Below are positions 1-12,405 of a DNA stretch of 64,000 nucleotides, one piece after another (positions within the stretch are counted from its first letter, which is position 1; each line of letters begins with the position of its first letter). Position numbers and translations under genes: made by a program. The DNA is from Tubiluchus corallicola (taxonomy: Eukaryota > Priapulida > Priapulimorpha > Priapulimorphida > Tubiluchidae): NCBI GenBank assembly GCA_030141605.1, contig JAQGDQ010000137.1, forward strand, positions 436,001 to 500,000, read 5' to 3'. The notes beneath the pieces are model-generated. The model was not told the DNA's origin. It saw only the letters and a program-made list of their open reading frames with translations, and did no database searches.

Positions 1-145
1 GCCATCCTGTTCGGTTTGTTCTGTACAGGGAGAGGAAATGGTTTTCTGACACCTCCTGCTATCTGAAATGGCGAATGGTGACAAATGCGATTGGTGTTTT
101 TATAAGACGTATTTATTTCTTAGATTTTCTCACTTATTTTTACAG

Positions 146-216
146 CTGCAGAAGACAGCGAAAAAAAGCCAGCAGAGCAGACAGAATCATCCAGTTCGAC
201 AGCTGATGGAACGTAG
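146..216 (+). CDS. Terminal coding exon of an unidentified gene (partial)
   Basis: A splice acceptor (pyrimidine-rich tract ending TTTTTACAG at 141-145) opens an exon that enters in phase 1 and encodes a polar tail beginning AEDSEKKPAEQ and ending STADGT before TAG at 214-216. It is followed by about 545 bases of AT-rich 3' UTR and an AATAAA signal at 761-766. The tail is low-complexity (Glu, Lys, Ser, Thr) and not diagnostic, so I do not name the gene. The remaining exons lie to the left of the window or in the first 100 bases, where I could not fix a splice donor. Confidence 0.5.
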
Positions 217-760
217 CTCACTCAACTAATCTCGTGTTTTCTACAAGAACGTGAAATATGAACAGTTTTGTTTCCATTTTAGGCGAAATCTTGCTAGTAA
301 ATCAATCAACTGACTGCGTTAGTGCAGCTCGCGCTTATTAAAAGGGCTGTAATGATGGAGACTAATGCCTAACGCCGTGTTCTTCAATTTATGAATTTTC
401 AAAGCATTAGACAGGGATGGTATATCGACCGGGTTCAGCTGGGTCTGTGTTTTCCTGTGGGTGTAAGCGCAACAACGTCCAGCTTATTAGAAATATACTT
501 GCCGTAGAAATAACACTGGATATACACTGCCAGTGGCAAAACTTAAGACGATATAATTTTGCTTGTGCGCGATGTTTGAACTCGTAGAAATTGATAAATG
601 TTTATGCCTGTATGTACATTTTTGTAAATCTTTCAATCAAAAGAACGTAGGTCTGTGTGTTTTGTCTTTTTTTAGCAAAATATGAAATTGTAAGCGATGT
701 AGCAATGTATTAATCGATATGCCTTAAAAAAACTTAGGGCAAAGTGCGGAAGAAATCTCA

Positions 761-766
761 AATAAA
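761..766 (+). terminator. Poly(A) signal AATAAA
   Basis: Canonical AATAAA about 545 bases after the stop codon of the first exon in the window, followed within 20-35 bases by T/G-rich sequence. It most likely ends the transcript of the unidentified left-hand gene. Confidence 0.55.
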
Positions 767-784
767 TCATGTATTTTGTATCTG

Positions 785-2090
785 ATTTTGTTTTGGTTTG
801 TAAATTGTAAACTGACTAAAGAGCTCCGCCATTTTCTATTGAACTCGCGACGCGAGTACACTTTTAGTACTAGTATGCCATTGCCTGAATACGAAAAATG
901 TGCCTAAAAAGTGAATTTCGTTCCACGAATCTGGCCTCAAATCTGGTTCAAAACTTGAAACTTTGGGAGATATGGACATTCAAAGTTTGTAGAAATGACG
1001 AATATTCGCCGTTTTTACGTATATATTTCACATTTTGAAGCTACTTAAAACCATGGTTAATCCTCAAATTTAAAAGTAAAAACTGTTACGATTAGCCTAG
1101 AGGCTACGATTACAGATACTAGAAGCCACTCTAACAAACAGCTTGACATGAAATTAGCTCTTAAAAACTATATAACCATAGAATTTCGTGCTAACAGTAT
1201 ATTTATTGGTCTATTATCTATGTGAAGCCCATTCGTTCACTGAACAAGTTTAAAGAACCCACACGCCAATTAATCTGAAACTGGTGTGATTGATGACGTA
1301 AACGAGCCATGTTTGCGATAACAGTACCAGAATATGCTATATTTGCAGACACTCAATACAGGGAAGGAAACCTTATTCGTGCATAAACCATGGGATTGCA
1401 ACCAATTGTACTAGATTAATTGCCCTAGGCACAGGTGTGCAAGGTACGTGAACATCCTTATAATAGCTTAACGAACTAATCTGCAAGCTGCACATTGATT
1501 GATTATAATGCCTTATTAGGAAATGTTTAAATCCAGGTAAGTAAATCATTCACATATCGCTCTTCTTATTTCGATTCAAGGATTCTCGATTTCTTGTGTT
1601 CTGGCTTGTGCACGGGGAACGCAAAGGACATTTTCATTACTTCTTGGCCAAGTCTGTGATTCGATACCCAACTGTAGGTATTATCACGTATAGCTCATCG
1701 GCTAACTTTGAATGGTATGTAGGTTTTTGTACCATGTATGAAACTTGTATACCATGAACAGGCGGTCTACAAGAATTTTTTGTGTGCAATATTAGATTCA
1801 GACTCTAATAATTGAACATTGATAAAAACAAGCTAAAAAAATTCACTTTACCTTTTAACTACAACATTTTACTACACAACGCTGTTGAAAAGTTACAATA
1901 GACAACATTTCGACCAATGGTGCACCTGGATTGCAGTTATAACAGAGAAAATAGCAGAGATTTTCTGCGTAAATCATCTAGTAATTAGTGTCATTTCATG
2001 CGGCTACCAGGGAAACGAGCCTGTTCAATGGTTAATTTTACAACTTCGCAACGCAAAAAATTCATGCTAATTAACCGTTTTAGGCTGTTT
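785..2090. other. Intergenic, no gene seen
   Basis: AT-rich sequence with no ORF of coding character, no acceptor-linked exon and no clear repeat. Nothing in it could be supported as a gene. Confidence 0.5.
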
Positions 2091-2096
2091 GCGTGC

Positions 2097-2256
2097 GCTC
2101 CATAATTACAATGCTTTCTTGATGTTGATGCACAAGCCTATATTTTTAATAAAAATCTGCGTTGTGCTGCACTTCCGCTCCACAATTACAATGCTTTCTT
2201 GATGTTGATGCACAAGCCTATATTTTTAATAAAAATCTGCGTTGTGCTGCACTTCC
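2097..2256. repeat. Tandem duplication, two 80-bp copies
   Basis: Two adjacent copies with a period of 80 bases (2097-2176 and 2177-2256) differ at one visible position (CCATAATT versus CCACAATT). The near identity marks a recent duplication. Nothing coding is evident in it. Confidence 0.9.
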
Positions 2257-2274
2257 GTAGCAACTAACGCGTTG

Positions 2275-2460
2275 TCAAAGAACCGCCACAAAAAGACCGC
2301 CAGACAAAAAAGTATCAGTTAGAGGACTACCGATTAAAGGTTCACCACAGACAAAGGACCACTAGTTATAGATCTACTTTCCACGTTACAAAAGTTGTCA
2401 AAGAACCACCTGACAATTAACAGGATGGGCAGGCAAACACCTGTCAAACGACCACTTATA
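2275..2460. repeat. Degenerate minisatellite, about 15-bp word (left array)
   Basis: Diverged tandem copies of a word close to AAAGGACCACCAGACA, for example AAAGACCGCCAGACA and CAAAGGACCACTAGT. The word is the reverse complement of the one in the array at 4100-4285, so the two arrays face each other and may be arms of one element. Confidence 0.5.
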
Positions 2461-3074
2461 TGCATTATTAAATATGCCTGTTCACTTGGGCCTGATGCAG
2501 ATTTTATGTACTTAGCGATAATATTTTTAAGTACGTTTGATGATTTTTGGAGGATGAGTATGAATTGTATTTTTAATTTAATTTAATTTTGTGATTGGAA
2601 AATTATATTTAATTCTAATAGAGTATAGCTGGTGTTTTAAAAAACTTCCAAACTTAAAAAATTAGAGTTTCTAAAATTTAATTTAATTTCATACTTACAA
2701 AATTGTAAGGCTGTGGCTGGTGCTTTGCAAGTGTTTGCAAAAATTAAAATTAAAACTGATTATGGTGATGATGCACATATCTGATAGTCGCTGGCTTTTC
2801 AAACGTTTGACGCACACGTGAACCAAAGCTACATATTAACGTACAACTGCTCGCTTGAACGAGGTCTAAAAAGAAAACGCACGAAAATGGTCGTTTTTTG
2901 AAAAATGTTTTACTGTTTGCCGATCGTTACGAGAAAGATTTGTAAATATGTAGGCGTCACTCGTCATGTCTGATATGTGACAGTTTCAGAAGTAATGTAG
3001 CTCCGTGATTGCAATAAAAACTTGCATTGCAATGGTTAGGGTTACCGTGGGGAATAATTATTTCAGTTATTTTT

Positions 3075-3235
3075 ACCTCTGCCAAGGAAGTTGTCCTTCA
3101 ATGTTGTTTGTTTGGTTGCTTTAGTCTATTATAGAACACGAAAACTACTTAACAAATTCCCACGAAACTTGTGGATGAAAATGGGTAAGGGGCAAGAAAG
3201 ATGTATTTTGGCGCAGATTCCTGGATAAAAGAGCA
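3075..3235 (+). repeat. Copy of a widespread interspersed repeat (CCTCTGCCAAGGAGGT type)
   Basis: The segment begins with CCTCTGCCAAGGAAGTTG, runs through TTGTTTGTTTGG, then reads CACGAAACTTGTGGATGAAA and TTTTGGCGCAGATTCCTGGA. From memory this order matches a short interspersed repeat seen in several marine invertebrate genomes. The identification is recollection; the ordered blocks are seen directly. Confidence 0.4.
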
Positions 3236-3639
3236 GGCGAAAATGGGCGTTCTGCCAAATTGGGCGTTTTTTTTATAAAACTTGACCGAACACAACGTAC
3301 AAAATACGTTTGTGAAGCACTTTGTAGAGGTATCTGAGAGAGTAATATTATATATACATAGTAGTGTATTAGAAGGCGGAGTAGCCTACGAGATAATTCT
3401 TTTTCGATATATACACGATACATACAACTAAGAATTGATTACACTTTGAGAAATTATCACTTAATTGGAAAACTGTGTAGAGCTGTCTATAACCTTTGCT
3501 TATATATGTATGTATATCAAAAGAATCAGTGGAACATTTTGATGATTTTTCGTTTTTGGCTTCGCTTTCGCCTTTCCTACTGAACGCATTCTAGTTTTAT
3601 ATTTTAGAAATTATTTGCATCAAAATAGCATTATGTGCC

Positions 3640-3702
3640 ATTTTTCCTACTGCGCCATTTTTCCTGTGCCATTTTTACCTAGACCATTTTTGCCTACATT
3701 CC
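3640..3702 (+). repeat. Short minisatellite, GCCATTTTTCCTAC-like word
   Basis: Four imperfect copies of a word near GCCATTTTTCCTAC follow each other. It has the same layout (a T-run plus GCC plus a variable part) as the other word arrays in this window. Confidence 0.5.
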
Positions 3703-4099
3703 AGACTTTCATGTTTACTACCGGATTCTAGTCATTTCATTCTTATTGGGGAAACACGTGGGCTCTAGTGGACTGCTGCTTTCTGTGTGATGTTAGTAAG
3801 TAAAGAAAAGCCAATAAGCCTAAATGATAAAACATGGTTCCCATACAAGACGACACTATTTTCTAATTATTTCAACTGGCCGTCGAGTGCATCAAGCGGT
3901 AATCATGGCCTTTCAAGTATTGACAAAATAAATAGAGTAAAAACTTTACATTTAATCTTTGCAACATATTATCACACACTAATTCTTAATAACAAGAACT
4001 CTTAATGACACGACTTTAATCTTTCCAAGTAACATAACATTATCTCAGTAGAGAGCAAGAAATATCTCAAGTGATTTTTCAGTTGGTATTTTGCGAGGT

Positions 4100-4285
4100 C
4101 TAGTAGCTTTTATCTGGCGGTCATTTAACTGGAGGTCCTTTGTCTGTCATGTGAATTTTGACCTGAGGTCCTTTGCCTGGTAAGTCTTTGACATGTGGTC
4201 TTTTGTCCGTGATGGTCTTCTGAGGCTTTCATTGCTAGCCGCTTGTCTGGTGGTCCTTCGGGCTGGGGCCCTTTGACTGGTAGTC
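4100..4285. repeat. Degenerate minisatellite, about 15-bp word (right array)
   Basis: Diverged tandem copies of a word near GTCCTTTGTCTGGTG, for example GGTCCTTTGCCTGGTAA, GGTCTTTTGTCCGTG and GTCCTTCGGGCTGG. This is the inverse of the word in the array at 2275-2460. Confidence 0.5.
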
Positions 4286-4289
4286 TGTT

Positions 4290-7200
4290 AACCTACACCC
4301 AAACTTTCATTTTCCTGGAATCAAAGATTTTTACTGGCATAATTTGGCTTAAGTATGTACCGCTACAGACTAGTTATTCAAACACCTTGCTGCTTGCCCT
4401 TTATCACACTCTTATTATTCCTTCTCTATTTCTCTCTCTTTCTGTTTCTCATATTCTAGCCATATATTCATACTTGCAAGTGCGTACTAACAATGAAGGT
4501 TAAGTGGACCTATAGCAAAGACAAAACAGTTTAGAAGTACTGTTTTGTTATTATATACCATTCATAACATGATGTTATAAAATTTAATCAACCTTCTATA
4601 AAATGCCTAGGCATTATACGGAGTGTCAAAACAAACCAGTGAAGTGTCCAAAATAATGTCTCCTATACACTTTTGGCACTATAGGCATTATATAAAATGC
4701 AAAACTTTTATTAGGCAAAGCGTGTAAGTCTTTTGTTTCAGATGTAAGTCTTTTGTTTTTGTTTTTGTTCTGAGGCATTTTGTAGAATGTTGAATAAATT
4801 TCAGGCAATGTGAAACTAAAACAACAGGTCAGTTATCTTGATGAACTTTTCCTGGACAAATTGTATAGTGCCAATTTTGTTTCAGAGAAACAGGTCATGT
4901 TTTATATAATTGCAAATTTGCGTGTTAAAATAGTTGACAAGCATGTTAAGCAAATGTTCAGGTTGCATGATTGTTTCATTCACAGCTGCTGCCTGGTTGT
5001 GCTTTGGATCCGGTAAAAAGTGCGGAATCCTTAAAGCGTGATCATTAAGTTGCCACATTTATCTTTGAAGGCTATCATACTTTGCATTCTAAGAAACTGA
5101 AACTCTGTACGAAGATACTACATATCACTGCGCAAACCGCAAAAGAGCCCGATTTTTCACTTCCCCAATACGGCCCTCAAGTGTGCCCATTAATGGAACT
5201 AAGTTATTTGGCCTATACATTATCACATGGTTGGGTTTCTTTCATTCTATTGTATTCATTCAAAGATGCACATTCTAAATTTCTACATAAAAAACAGATT
5301 CAACAGTAAACGCTTACCATGATTTTACTGAAACCATTAAATGGGATAAAAGGACGTGCCAGGTCCAAGGAAATTAAAATTTATAGTAGCGTTTCGTACA
5401 GAATGGATTCAGAAACACTAATTAGTCCATGCTTAATGTGAAAGAATAATTTTACATTGAACTCGTAGCAGGCAAATAAAGCAATGAGCACTAACAAACC
5501 AGCAATTAATTAGTTGTGTAAATGATGACATTAACGTCAGTGCGAAAATATAGCCTCCTCATTATTGCCTATGGTGCATGATGTTACGGTTGTTCTATCA
5601 GAAAAACAATGATTTAACACCTGTATAAGGAAATGACGTAAGAAATTGAACTGCTTCACACACTTTGTGATACACACATACAGATCGTGCAACCCCATAA
5701 TTATTCTAAAATCAACTACTATATTATTTACCTATTACTACTCAGTTATATTTTTAATTTATATAAAAGTTTTTTAGGATTAATAATTAACTCACCTGCT
5801 TACTTGAACTCCTTTCTTGATATAATAAACTGACTAAGCCGATTACATAGATTCTAGCTATTATAGCAAACGTCTTTAGTGTGAAAATGTCGCAGCAAAA
5901 ACATTTATTTCAGTTTTGTGTTATAAACACTTATAAAACGTTTTTTTAGCAATTATTCATTATCCCGAAATAAGCCCAGGAATTTTATATAATGTCTAAA
6001 TTTTACATTTTGCCTGTAATATAATTATTTCAATCTCAAAACATAAGATTTGTTCGTAGGTTCTGAATAATTTATTCGTAATTACTTCTGCTAGGAATGC
6101 CGAAACGTGACAATAAAATTTCGTATTCGTATTTAATTATGCAAAAATTCAAACATGATTAATAAACAATTTCTTATTAAACTGTTCACAGAGAGAGTCA
6201 GTCGTCCTATGATTTACCAAACGTACACGAAAGTTCATTCACTTTAAGTTTTTCTCATCATAACATTCCTTAAAAGTTTTTTTATATAACGTTTTTATGT
6301 ATGATATTATAAAGCCTAAGGCGAACAATAAGAAAAACTCATTTGTAACCCAGGTTTATACATACATTGAAAATTACAAAGTATAAACAGAATTACTTGA
6401 CAATAAAGCATCGGTGAATTTACATTGGCAAAAATGCATTATACTCTGTAACACAGCTAATTTCTAACTAATTTAAACTGCGAAAGTACTGAATATTAAC
6501 TAATTTCTATCCTTGAAATTTAGTGTATAGAGTTCTTTTAATAACTATTTGTCGCTTATATAATAAGAATTAGTTATCGCCCAAGTTTTAGTTTCTGGCC
6601 TATTTACCAAAGTAACCTTTTCTTTTTAATATGCACTTCAACGAATATGAATGCATAGATACAATTAACCATTAGGTACATGGGGATGGTCAAATAACGT
6701 ATCAGGTTGCCCGTTTTGGCTTCTTGGGGAAGCCAGGAAGGATTGAAGATTTTCAAAGGCTTATACTGAAATCAAACAAGTAACAACGTCATTGACATTA
6801 AAAGTAATTTAAAGCTTATCGATTCATTCAGCCACGTGAATTATACCAAGCAGCAGCAACACTACTCCTCAACGTTAACTCTCTCTCCTTGTATGCATAG
6901 TAACTTAAGTGCAAATCGAACCCACAATTTACTGTCTGACTGACTGTCTGTCTCTTGTAAAGCTAGTATGTATATAACTTCATTAAGTAGCTACGACTCA
7001 GTCGCATCTCGCAAAGATTGAATTGATTAGGTTTGATCTCTTCCAATTAAGTGCTCTATATTAGTGTCATCTTCGGGCAACAAGGCCTGAATGGAATTTA
7101 ATGAACAGCCAGGACTAGAGGTTCTTAATAACAGTAGTCATGGTTACTAGCTTACACGCGTATAAAATCATTTTTCGATTTCAATTTCAAATTAATTTAT

Positions 7201-7700
7201 TGATTTAACACGTATCACAATCACATTAATTGACACACAAATTTGATATATAATGTATTGTCATTAGAATAAAAATCATTATGTGAAAATGATCATTGTT
7301 ATTAAATAAAAACAATATAGGGAGATCTAAGAAGCCCTGGCTTAAGGCAGCCCACCCATAAGTATTTTTATAATAATGTATAAAACAGAATTTTCTCGGG
7401 TGTTAATCGTTAGTAGTTTTGTACACTATTATCCTAATATTAAAAACTACTGCTGGTTTCAAGGAAACATTACACAATAGTGGACAACAGGCGTATTTTA
7501 GAGTTATTTATCGATTTTAACTGTTCGTTTGTTCGCTATTGTATTGAACTTTAGTGTACCAAAATGTTGCAGGTGTCAAGGATTTTATGTTACTGCAAGC
7601 ATTTTCTTCTTCTTCACCATGTAATAAATATTTTGTTTGTTTGCTTCATTGTCTATCCCTGGATTCAACCACGTAAACTGCCTTCGTAATAGAACGCAGG
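4290..7700. other. Intergenic, no gene seen
   Basis: About 3.4 kb of AT-rich DNA. The open frames here are short, lack splice context and resemble nothing I know. I see no RNA gene and no clear repeat. Confidence 0.5.
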
Positions 7701-7732
7701 ACTTGTAGACCTAATTCCATTTTTGTCTATAC

Positions 7733-8560
7733 AGGGTGTCCCAGAAGCCATTATACACATTACATTTTCCAAGTTTTTTTAGCAAATAAAGTAACATGCG
7801 TGAAAACTGGTATAGAGGAACTAAAACCTTCTGTGATTCTTTTATAATTTACTTTTGACTGGAACCATGCTGGTGACAGTAATGTTAGAAATGAGATGCT
7901 AAATCAGTCTGGTATGAGATTCTTCGATTATCAACTGAAGCTATGCGGAAGTTCAGAGTACGGCATACACCACACGTCAGTAAATGCATATGCGACCGCC
8001 ACACTCAATAACCGTTCAGGCAAGTTTCTTTCGCCATGCCGATTATGACAGTTTACCTATTTAAGACAGGATAGTATACTCCCATTTTATTGTTGCTGAG
8101 ACACCTCGTCTTAGTCTTGATAATAACCGGATGCGTGTCTCACCTCGCCCAATTGTATAAAATACACTGTGTCCCAGAAGTCACTATACACTTTACATTT
8201 TCTCATTAACAAACAAAGCAGAATGTTGGAAAATTGGTACAGGTGAACTAAAACTTTTGGCAATTCTTTTAGTCAAATTAGGGGAAAATCTGTTCTACTA
8301 CATCATCAGTATGCTTTGCTCTTTTCGTTTCCTTCTTCAGGTACCTCAAGAGCCTTAGAGTCCAATCCAATGGCAAGTCGGGCATCTTGTATTGAAAAAG
8401 TTTCTCACAGCTCATGTGTCATGAGGAAGAGCTGCACCTAGTTGAAAAACTACTTTGTTAATGGTGAGAGAACAGTGTGGTTCATATGGTGCTCTAAATT
8501 TCTGCTGAAATTTGGTTGATCGAAAGGTCTCTAGCCTTACACCACATTTCTAGCGTTACT
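7733..8560 (+). mobile_element. Decayed DNA transposon with GTGTCCCAGAAG ends
   Basis: Two related segments in direct orientation start at about 7733 (CAGGGTGTCCCAGAAGCCA) and about 8164 (CACTGTGTCCCAGAAGTCA). They stay alignable for about 115 bases, to AACTAAAACCTTCTGTGATTC and its counterpart. The second is followed at about 8400-8560 by a broken reading frame; one stretch reads NYFVNGERTVWF and then KFLLKFG, like the N-terminal helix-turn-helix of some insect and mollusc transposases. It is frameshifted, so dead. Family assignment is an inference. Confidence 0.4.
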
Positions 8561-9102
8561 GTCATTGCCATGGCAACGGGGTTCCAGCATAGATAAACAA
8601 AAAGCATTGCCAAAAGAAAGGGCCCTTTTGGTTCGTGTAAGAGCTTTTTATAACTGGGAAAAAATTAAAGAGAAAATTAGAAATAAAAGTGTACAGTGGC
8701 ATTTCCGCTATAATGTCAATGTAATCAGAGTAAGTTGGAACTGTGCGATTAGGGAAATATTTGACTTTAAGCTAAACGAAAGTGTAAAACTACGTATGCA
8801 TTATTGTGGTATCATGCCAGTAATTTTTTTTGATTGACAGTCATAAATTGAGATTTTTAAAAAGAATTCAAAATTCCGAATCACTTGTCATACCAAAAAT
8901 GTTGTATTTTACGAATGATTCAGATGTTAATTAAAGAATAAAGTATGGTTGTACTGTTTGCTTTAATTTTAATGTGAAAAGAACAGTTAGAAAACCATTT
9001 ATGAATGTGTAAGCAACTAACATGATGGCATGATGTATATATGGATTATTTTTATTGTATTAATTATTTGTACTAAAACTTACATTGCCGTATATTTAAA
9101 TA

Positions 9103-10068
9103 GTCCGCTCAAGACAGAAAAATGTATGAGCCGGATAAAATAGTGTACGGCCGAATTTTTGCACAGACATCCAATAAGTCATTCAGAACAAATATTAAAA
9201 ATGCCCCATGAATCCACTATGGGGAAAAAGTTATGGGCTTTGAATTCAAAATGGCCGCCAATGCAGCACTAACGTGAAAATAACTCAAATAGGTGGCATT
9301 TAAGATGGAATAACTGTATTACCAGCAGATATAAACATGCATATTGCCTATCAGAAAATGTGTTTCAAGGTCATTCAAAATGGCCGCCAACAGCACTAAA
9401 GTTAAACTAACTCACATAAAAGGCGTTTGAGATGGCATAAATGTATTACCAGCTGATTTAAACATGTATATGGCCTATCAGGAAAATCTTGTCTCAAGGT
9501 CAAGGTCACTCAAAATGGCCGCCAACGCAGCACTAAAGTCAAAATAACTCAGCTAGGTGGCTTGTTACAATTATCAAAACAGGGAAAAACTGATTGATGC
9601 TGTACCTGACTATGACAATATAGATGACTTACACAGTAAAGAAGTATTTGTGGACGCCCTGTGTTATGATCAACCATAACCATAAGTAAGCAAGCATATG
9701 CACTTTTATATCAGCTGATAATACATTTATGCCGTCTTAAATGCCACCTAGTTGACTTATTTTGATTTTTTATGCTGCGTTGGCGGCCATTTTGAATGAC
9801 CTTGAAACACTATTCTTCTAACAGGCCATATTTGCGTTTATACCAGCTAGTAATGCATTTGTGCCATTTTAAATGCCACCTAGTTAAGTTATTTTGACTT
9901 TATAGCTGCATTGGCGGCTATTTTGCATTTAAAGCCCCGTAACTTACCCCCCCCAAGTGGATTTATGGAGATTTTTGATCGATGTTGTTTTGGTCAGCGT
10001 TCTGGGTGTCTGTGCAAAAATTCAGCCACACACTATTTTTGTCCGGTCAAACATTATTTTGACCAGAC
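9103..10068. mobile_element. Foldback-type DNA element with subrepeated inverted arms
   Basis: The left arm (about 9103-9560) and right arm (about 9695-10068) are inverted copies. The tips are GTCCGCTCAAGAC and TTTTGACCAGAC, both next to TA, which suggests a TA target duplication. Each arm contains tandem copies of a unit of roughly 120 bases around AAAATGGCCGCCAACGCAGC and AACTCAGCTAGGTGGC. About 130 bases of unique loop separate the arms. No transposase is visible, so it is non-autonomous. Confidence 0.7.
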
Positions 10069-10779
10069 TAAAAGGCTCATGTAATCGTTAGGCTAGCGAC
10101 TGAGGCGTGAATACGGTAATACACACCTAGGCGGAAGATTTATAACAGTTTATTTTGTAGTTCTGCTTGTCTAGTAGTAGGCCCCAAATGCCTCATTTTC
10201 TTCTAGCGAACTACTTTAAACTCCCCAGGTACATAGGCAAAGTGTTACTATCCATCACCAGTAGTAATTAAGGCACGTTTTATCTATATCTGTAGGTTAC
10301 AAATGCGGGTAAATTATTAATGATTCGCATCCACTGAGTAACATTTCTAATAAAACATAGCTGAGTTCTGAAACAACATAATGGCGCATCAAGAACTGAA
10401 TGTACCGTTTTCTACTGTCGCTGCCCTTTCTGCTTCAGTTAACTAACTTCAAAGACGGAAACGTTTCAACAGAATTCCGATAATTTTAGACGTCGTGCGC
10501 TCATTAATTAACATTGGTCTACAATACTATAGTTGGCAGGGTGCTAGTAATTCGTTCATCAGTAACTGTTGGCAATAAGAGTCCTGGCTTTATTGCTTTA
10601 ATTAGCCTTTAAGCCACAATATCCTAGACACAAAAATTGCGCACAGCTTTCAGGATTTGTTAAACTTTATGCCAATTGGTGCCTTTTAGAACTCATCTAA
10701 CACACACTTTTGTTTGTTTCCTATAAAAATGTTGAATGAAAAGCCGAGAATATAGAAAAACAAAAAAAGTTCGATAAGG

Positions 10780-10865
10780 AAACAGCTAGGCTAGATTTGA
10801 ACCAGGAACTGTTTGCTTACAAGACGAATGCCACAACGACTAGACTATACTGACCCAGTGCTTAT
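10780..10865 (-). repeat. tRNA-derived SINE head
   Basis: Read on the minus strand, a segment of about 75 bases resembles a degenerate tRNA gene, with a pol III box B GGTTCAAATC at 10794-10803 and an A-box-like region near GTATAGTCTAGTCG. The missing cloverleaf pairing and similar copies elsewhere argue for a SINE and not a functional tRNA. Confidence 0.45.
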
Positions 10866-11019
10866 TTGAAGTTCCCTGGTTCATATCTAAACTATGTCTC
10901 GATTTTTTCGTTTTACCGGGTTGGGGTGCTTGCAAAATGCAAATATTGTGTGCAACACTGTATAGTATTATCTCTCTCCTCTCCTCCATGCTATCAGTAT
11001 GCAAATGATTACCAGTGCC

Positions 11020-12405
11020 TCAAGCAGACAAAGAATTATGGGTTGTCTTACTAGATTTGAAAAAAAGCAATGATAGCGTAAATAGAAATTGTGGACATTT
11101 TGGGGAGATTGGGTGTTGAAAAAACTTTTGTAGATTTTTGGAAAAATGGTATTCTGATTCAGAGGTTGAATTGTTGTGGAAGGGAATTAAATCTGAAAGG
11201 ATAAAAGTTACGTCGTGTGTCAAACTAGGAGACCCGAAATCATCAACGTTTTTTTTTTGTTTATACATGAGTGAGCTAGTAGAAGTGTTAGAAAACTCAA
11301 ATAAAGGATTTTACTTGTGCGAAGGTTTAGTTGTAAATGTCTTGGCTTTTGCAGATGGTGTAATCATTTTTGCTGAAAAACAGCACAGTATGTGTAATCT
11401 GTTAAATATAGCAGAGGACGTTTGTACACAGAATGGTATGAGTTTCAGTCTCAAGAAATGTGTTTCATTATTATTAGCAGGGAACGACATTACAGAAGAT
11501 GATCAATTCAAGTGGTCTGGATTCGAGTTAAAAAATTCATTGAAAGAGAAATATCTAGGAATGTTGTTAAGAGAACTTGAAAGCAAAAACAGCTGGAAAG
11601 AAAGAATCCCAGATTTAAGAAGAGCTTTTGGAGCTATTAAGTCCACTGCTACGTCCTCAAATGCCAGACGGGAAGTTGGAAGAACCGGTGGAAAGCAGTG
11701 ATTGTGCCTAAGATTATGTTTGGTTGTGTTGGCAGAACTTTTACCAAAAAGAAATAGACTCAAATGGTAGTTTACAGGATTCGTTTGCAGGGTGGATTTC
11801 GAAAACTAAAGGTGGGGCTGCGATAAGAGTTGAGGTTGGTTATTTGCCTTTTGAAGAAAGAGAGACCAAGGCACGTTTGAAATATTTGAACAGAATCATA
11901 TTTATGGATAGCGAGAGATTGGTTAAGAGAGTAAAGTCTTAAGAGAGCATTGGGTGATTTATCGCAGAATGGATTGCAAGGAATAACTGATGGAAGACTT
12001 TCCGAAAAAGGCTGGGATAATTTGATTGAACACAGAGTGAGAGAAAAGGATAAACCAAAGCCCTATTATGAAACCTGGAGCAATGTATGATTAAGAACTG
12101 TTGGTAAAAGCAAGGATTGATAACCTGAATGTCAATGGAAATCCCTTGTATAAACGGTGGATAAATGAGAATGATTGGGAGTGTAAATGTGGTTCAGAGT
12201 TAGAAACTTCAGAGCACATTTTTCGAAGTGCTCTCTCTACAAAAATGAAAGAAGAATGGTTTCGTGGGAAAGAGTTTGTCGTGATGATCGAATAAATTGG
12301 ATTCTATTTCAGAATGTTGATATGGGTAAAAAACTAGTCAGTGATATCATGAAAATGCATTACAAAGTTTGTGTGTTAAGAATTTTTTATTTTTCAGCCA
12401 AGTGA
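11020..12405 (+). mobile_element. Decayed non-LTR retrotransposon (LINE), RT to C-terminal zinc knuckle
   Basis: In frame order one sees RT motif A (VVLLDLKKSNDSVN, where intact elements read DLKKAYDSV), then GDPKSSTFFFCLYMSEL, then motif C as FADGVIIFAE, where the second catalytic Asp of FADD is Gly. About 500 bases on comes a C-terminal CxCGxELETSEHIF zinc-knuckle region. Several stops and frame changes separate these blocks (the frame breaks at about 11700, 11940 and 12290), so the copy is a dead fossil. It lies just downstream of the GEN1 3' end and in the opposite direction. The clade (Jockey, CR1 or similar) cannot be settled by eye. Confidence 0.75.

Noticed and set aside
1-100. A coding exon at the left edge (frame reading HPVRFVLYRERKWF)
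   Set aside because: No donor in the right phase joins it to the exon at 146, so it cannot be supported.
8565-8837. 90-codon frame
   Set aside because: No known motif or splice context; it lies in decayed transposon sequence.
10785-10860. Possible tRNA gene
   Set aside because: It has box B but no convincing acceptor stem; it is better read as a SINE head.
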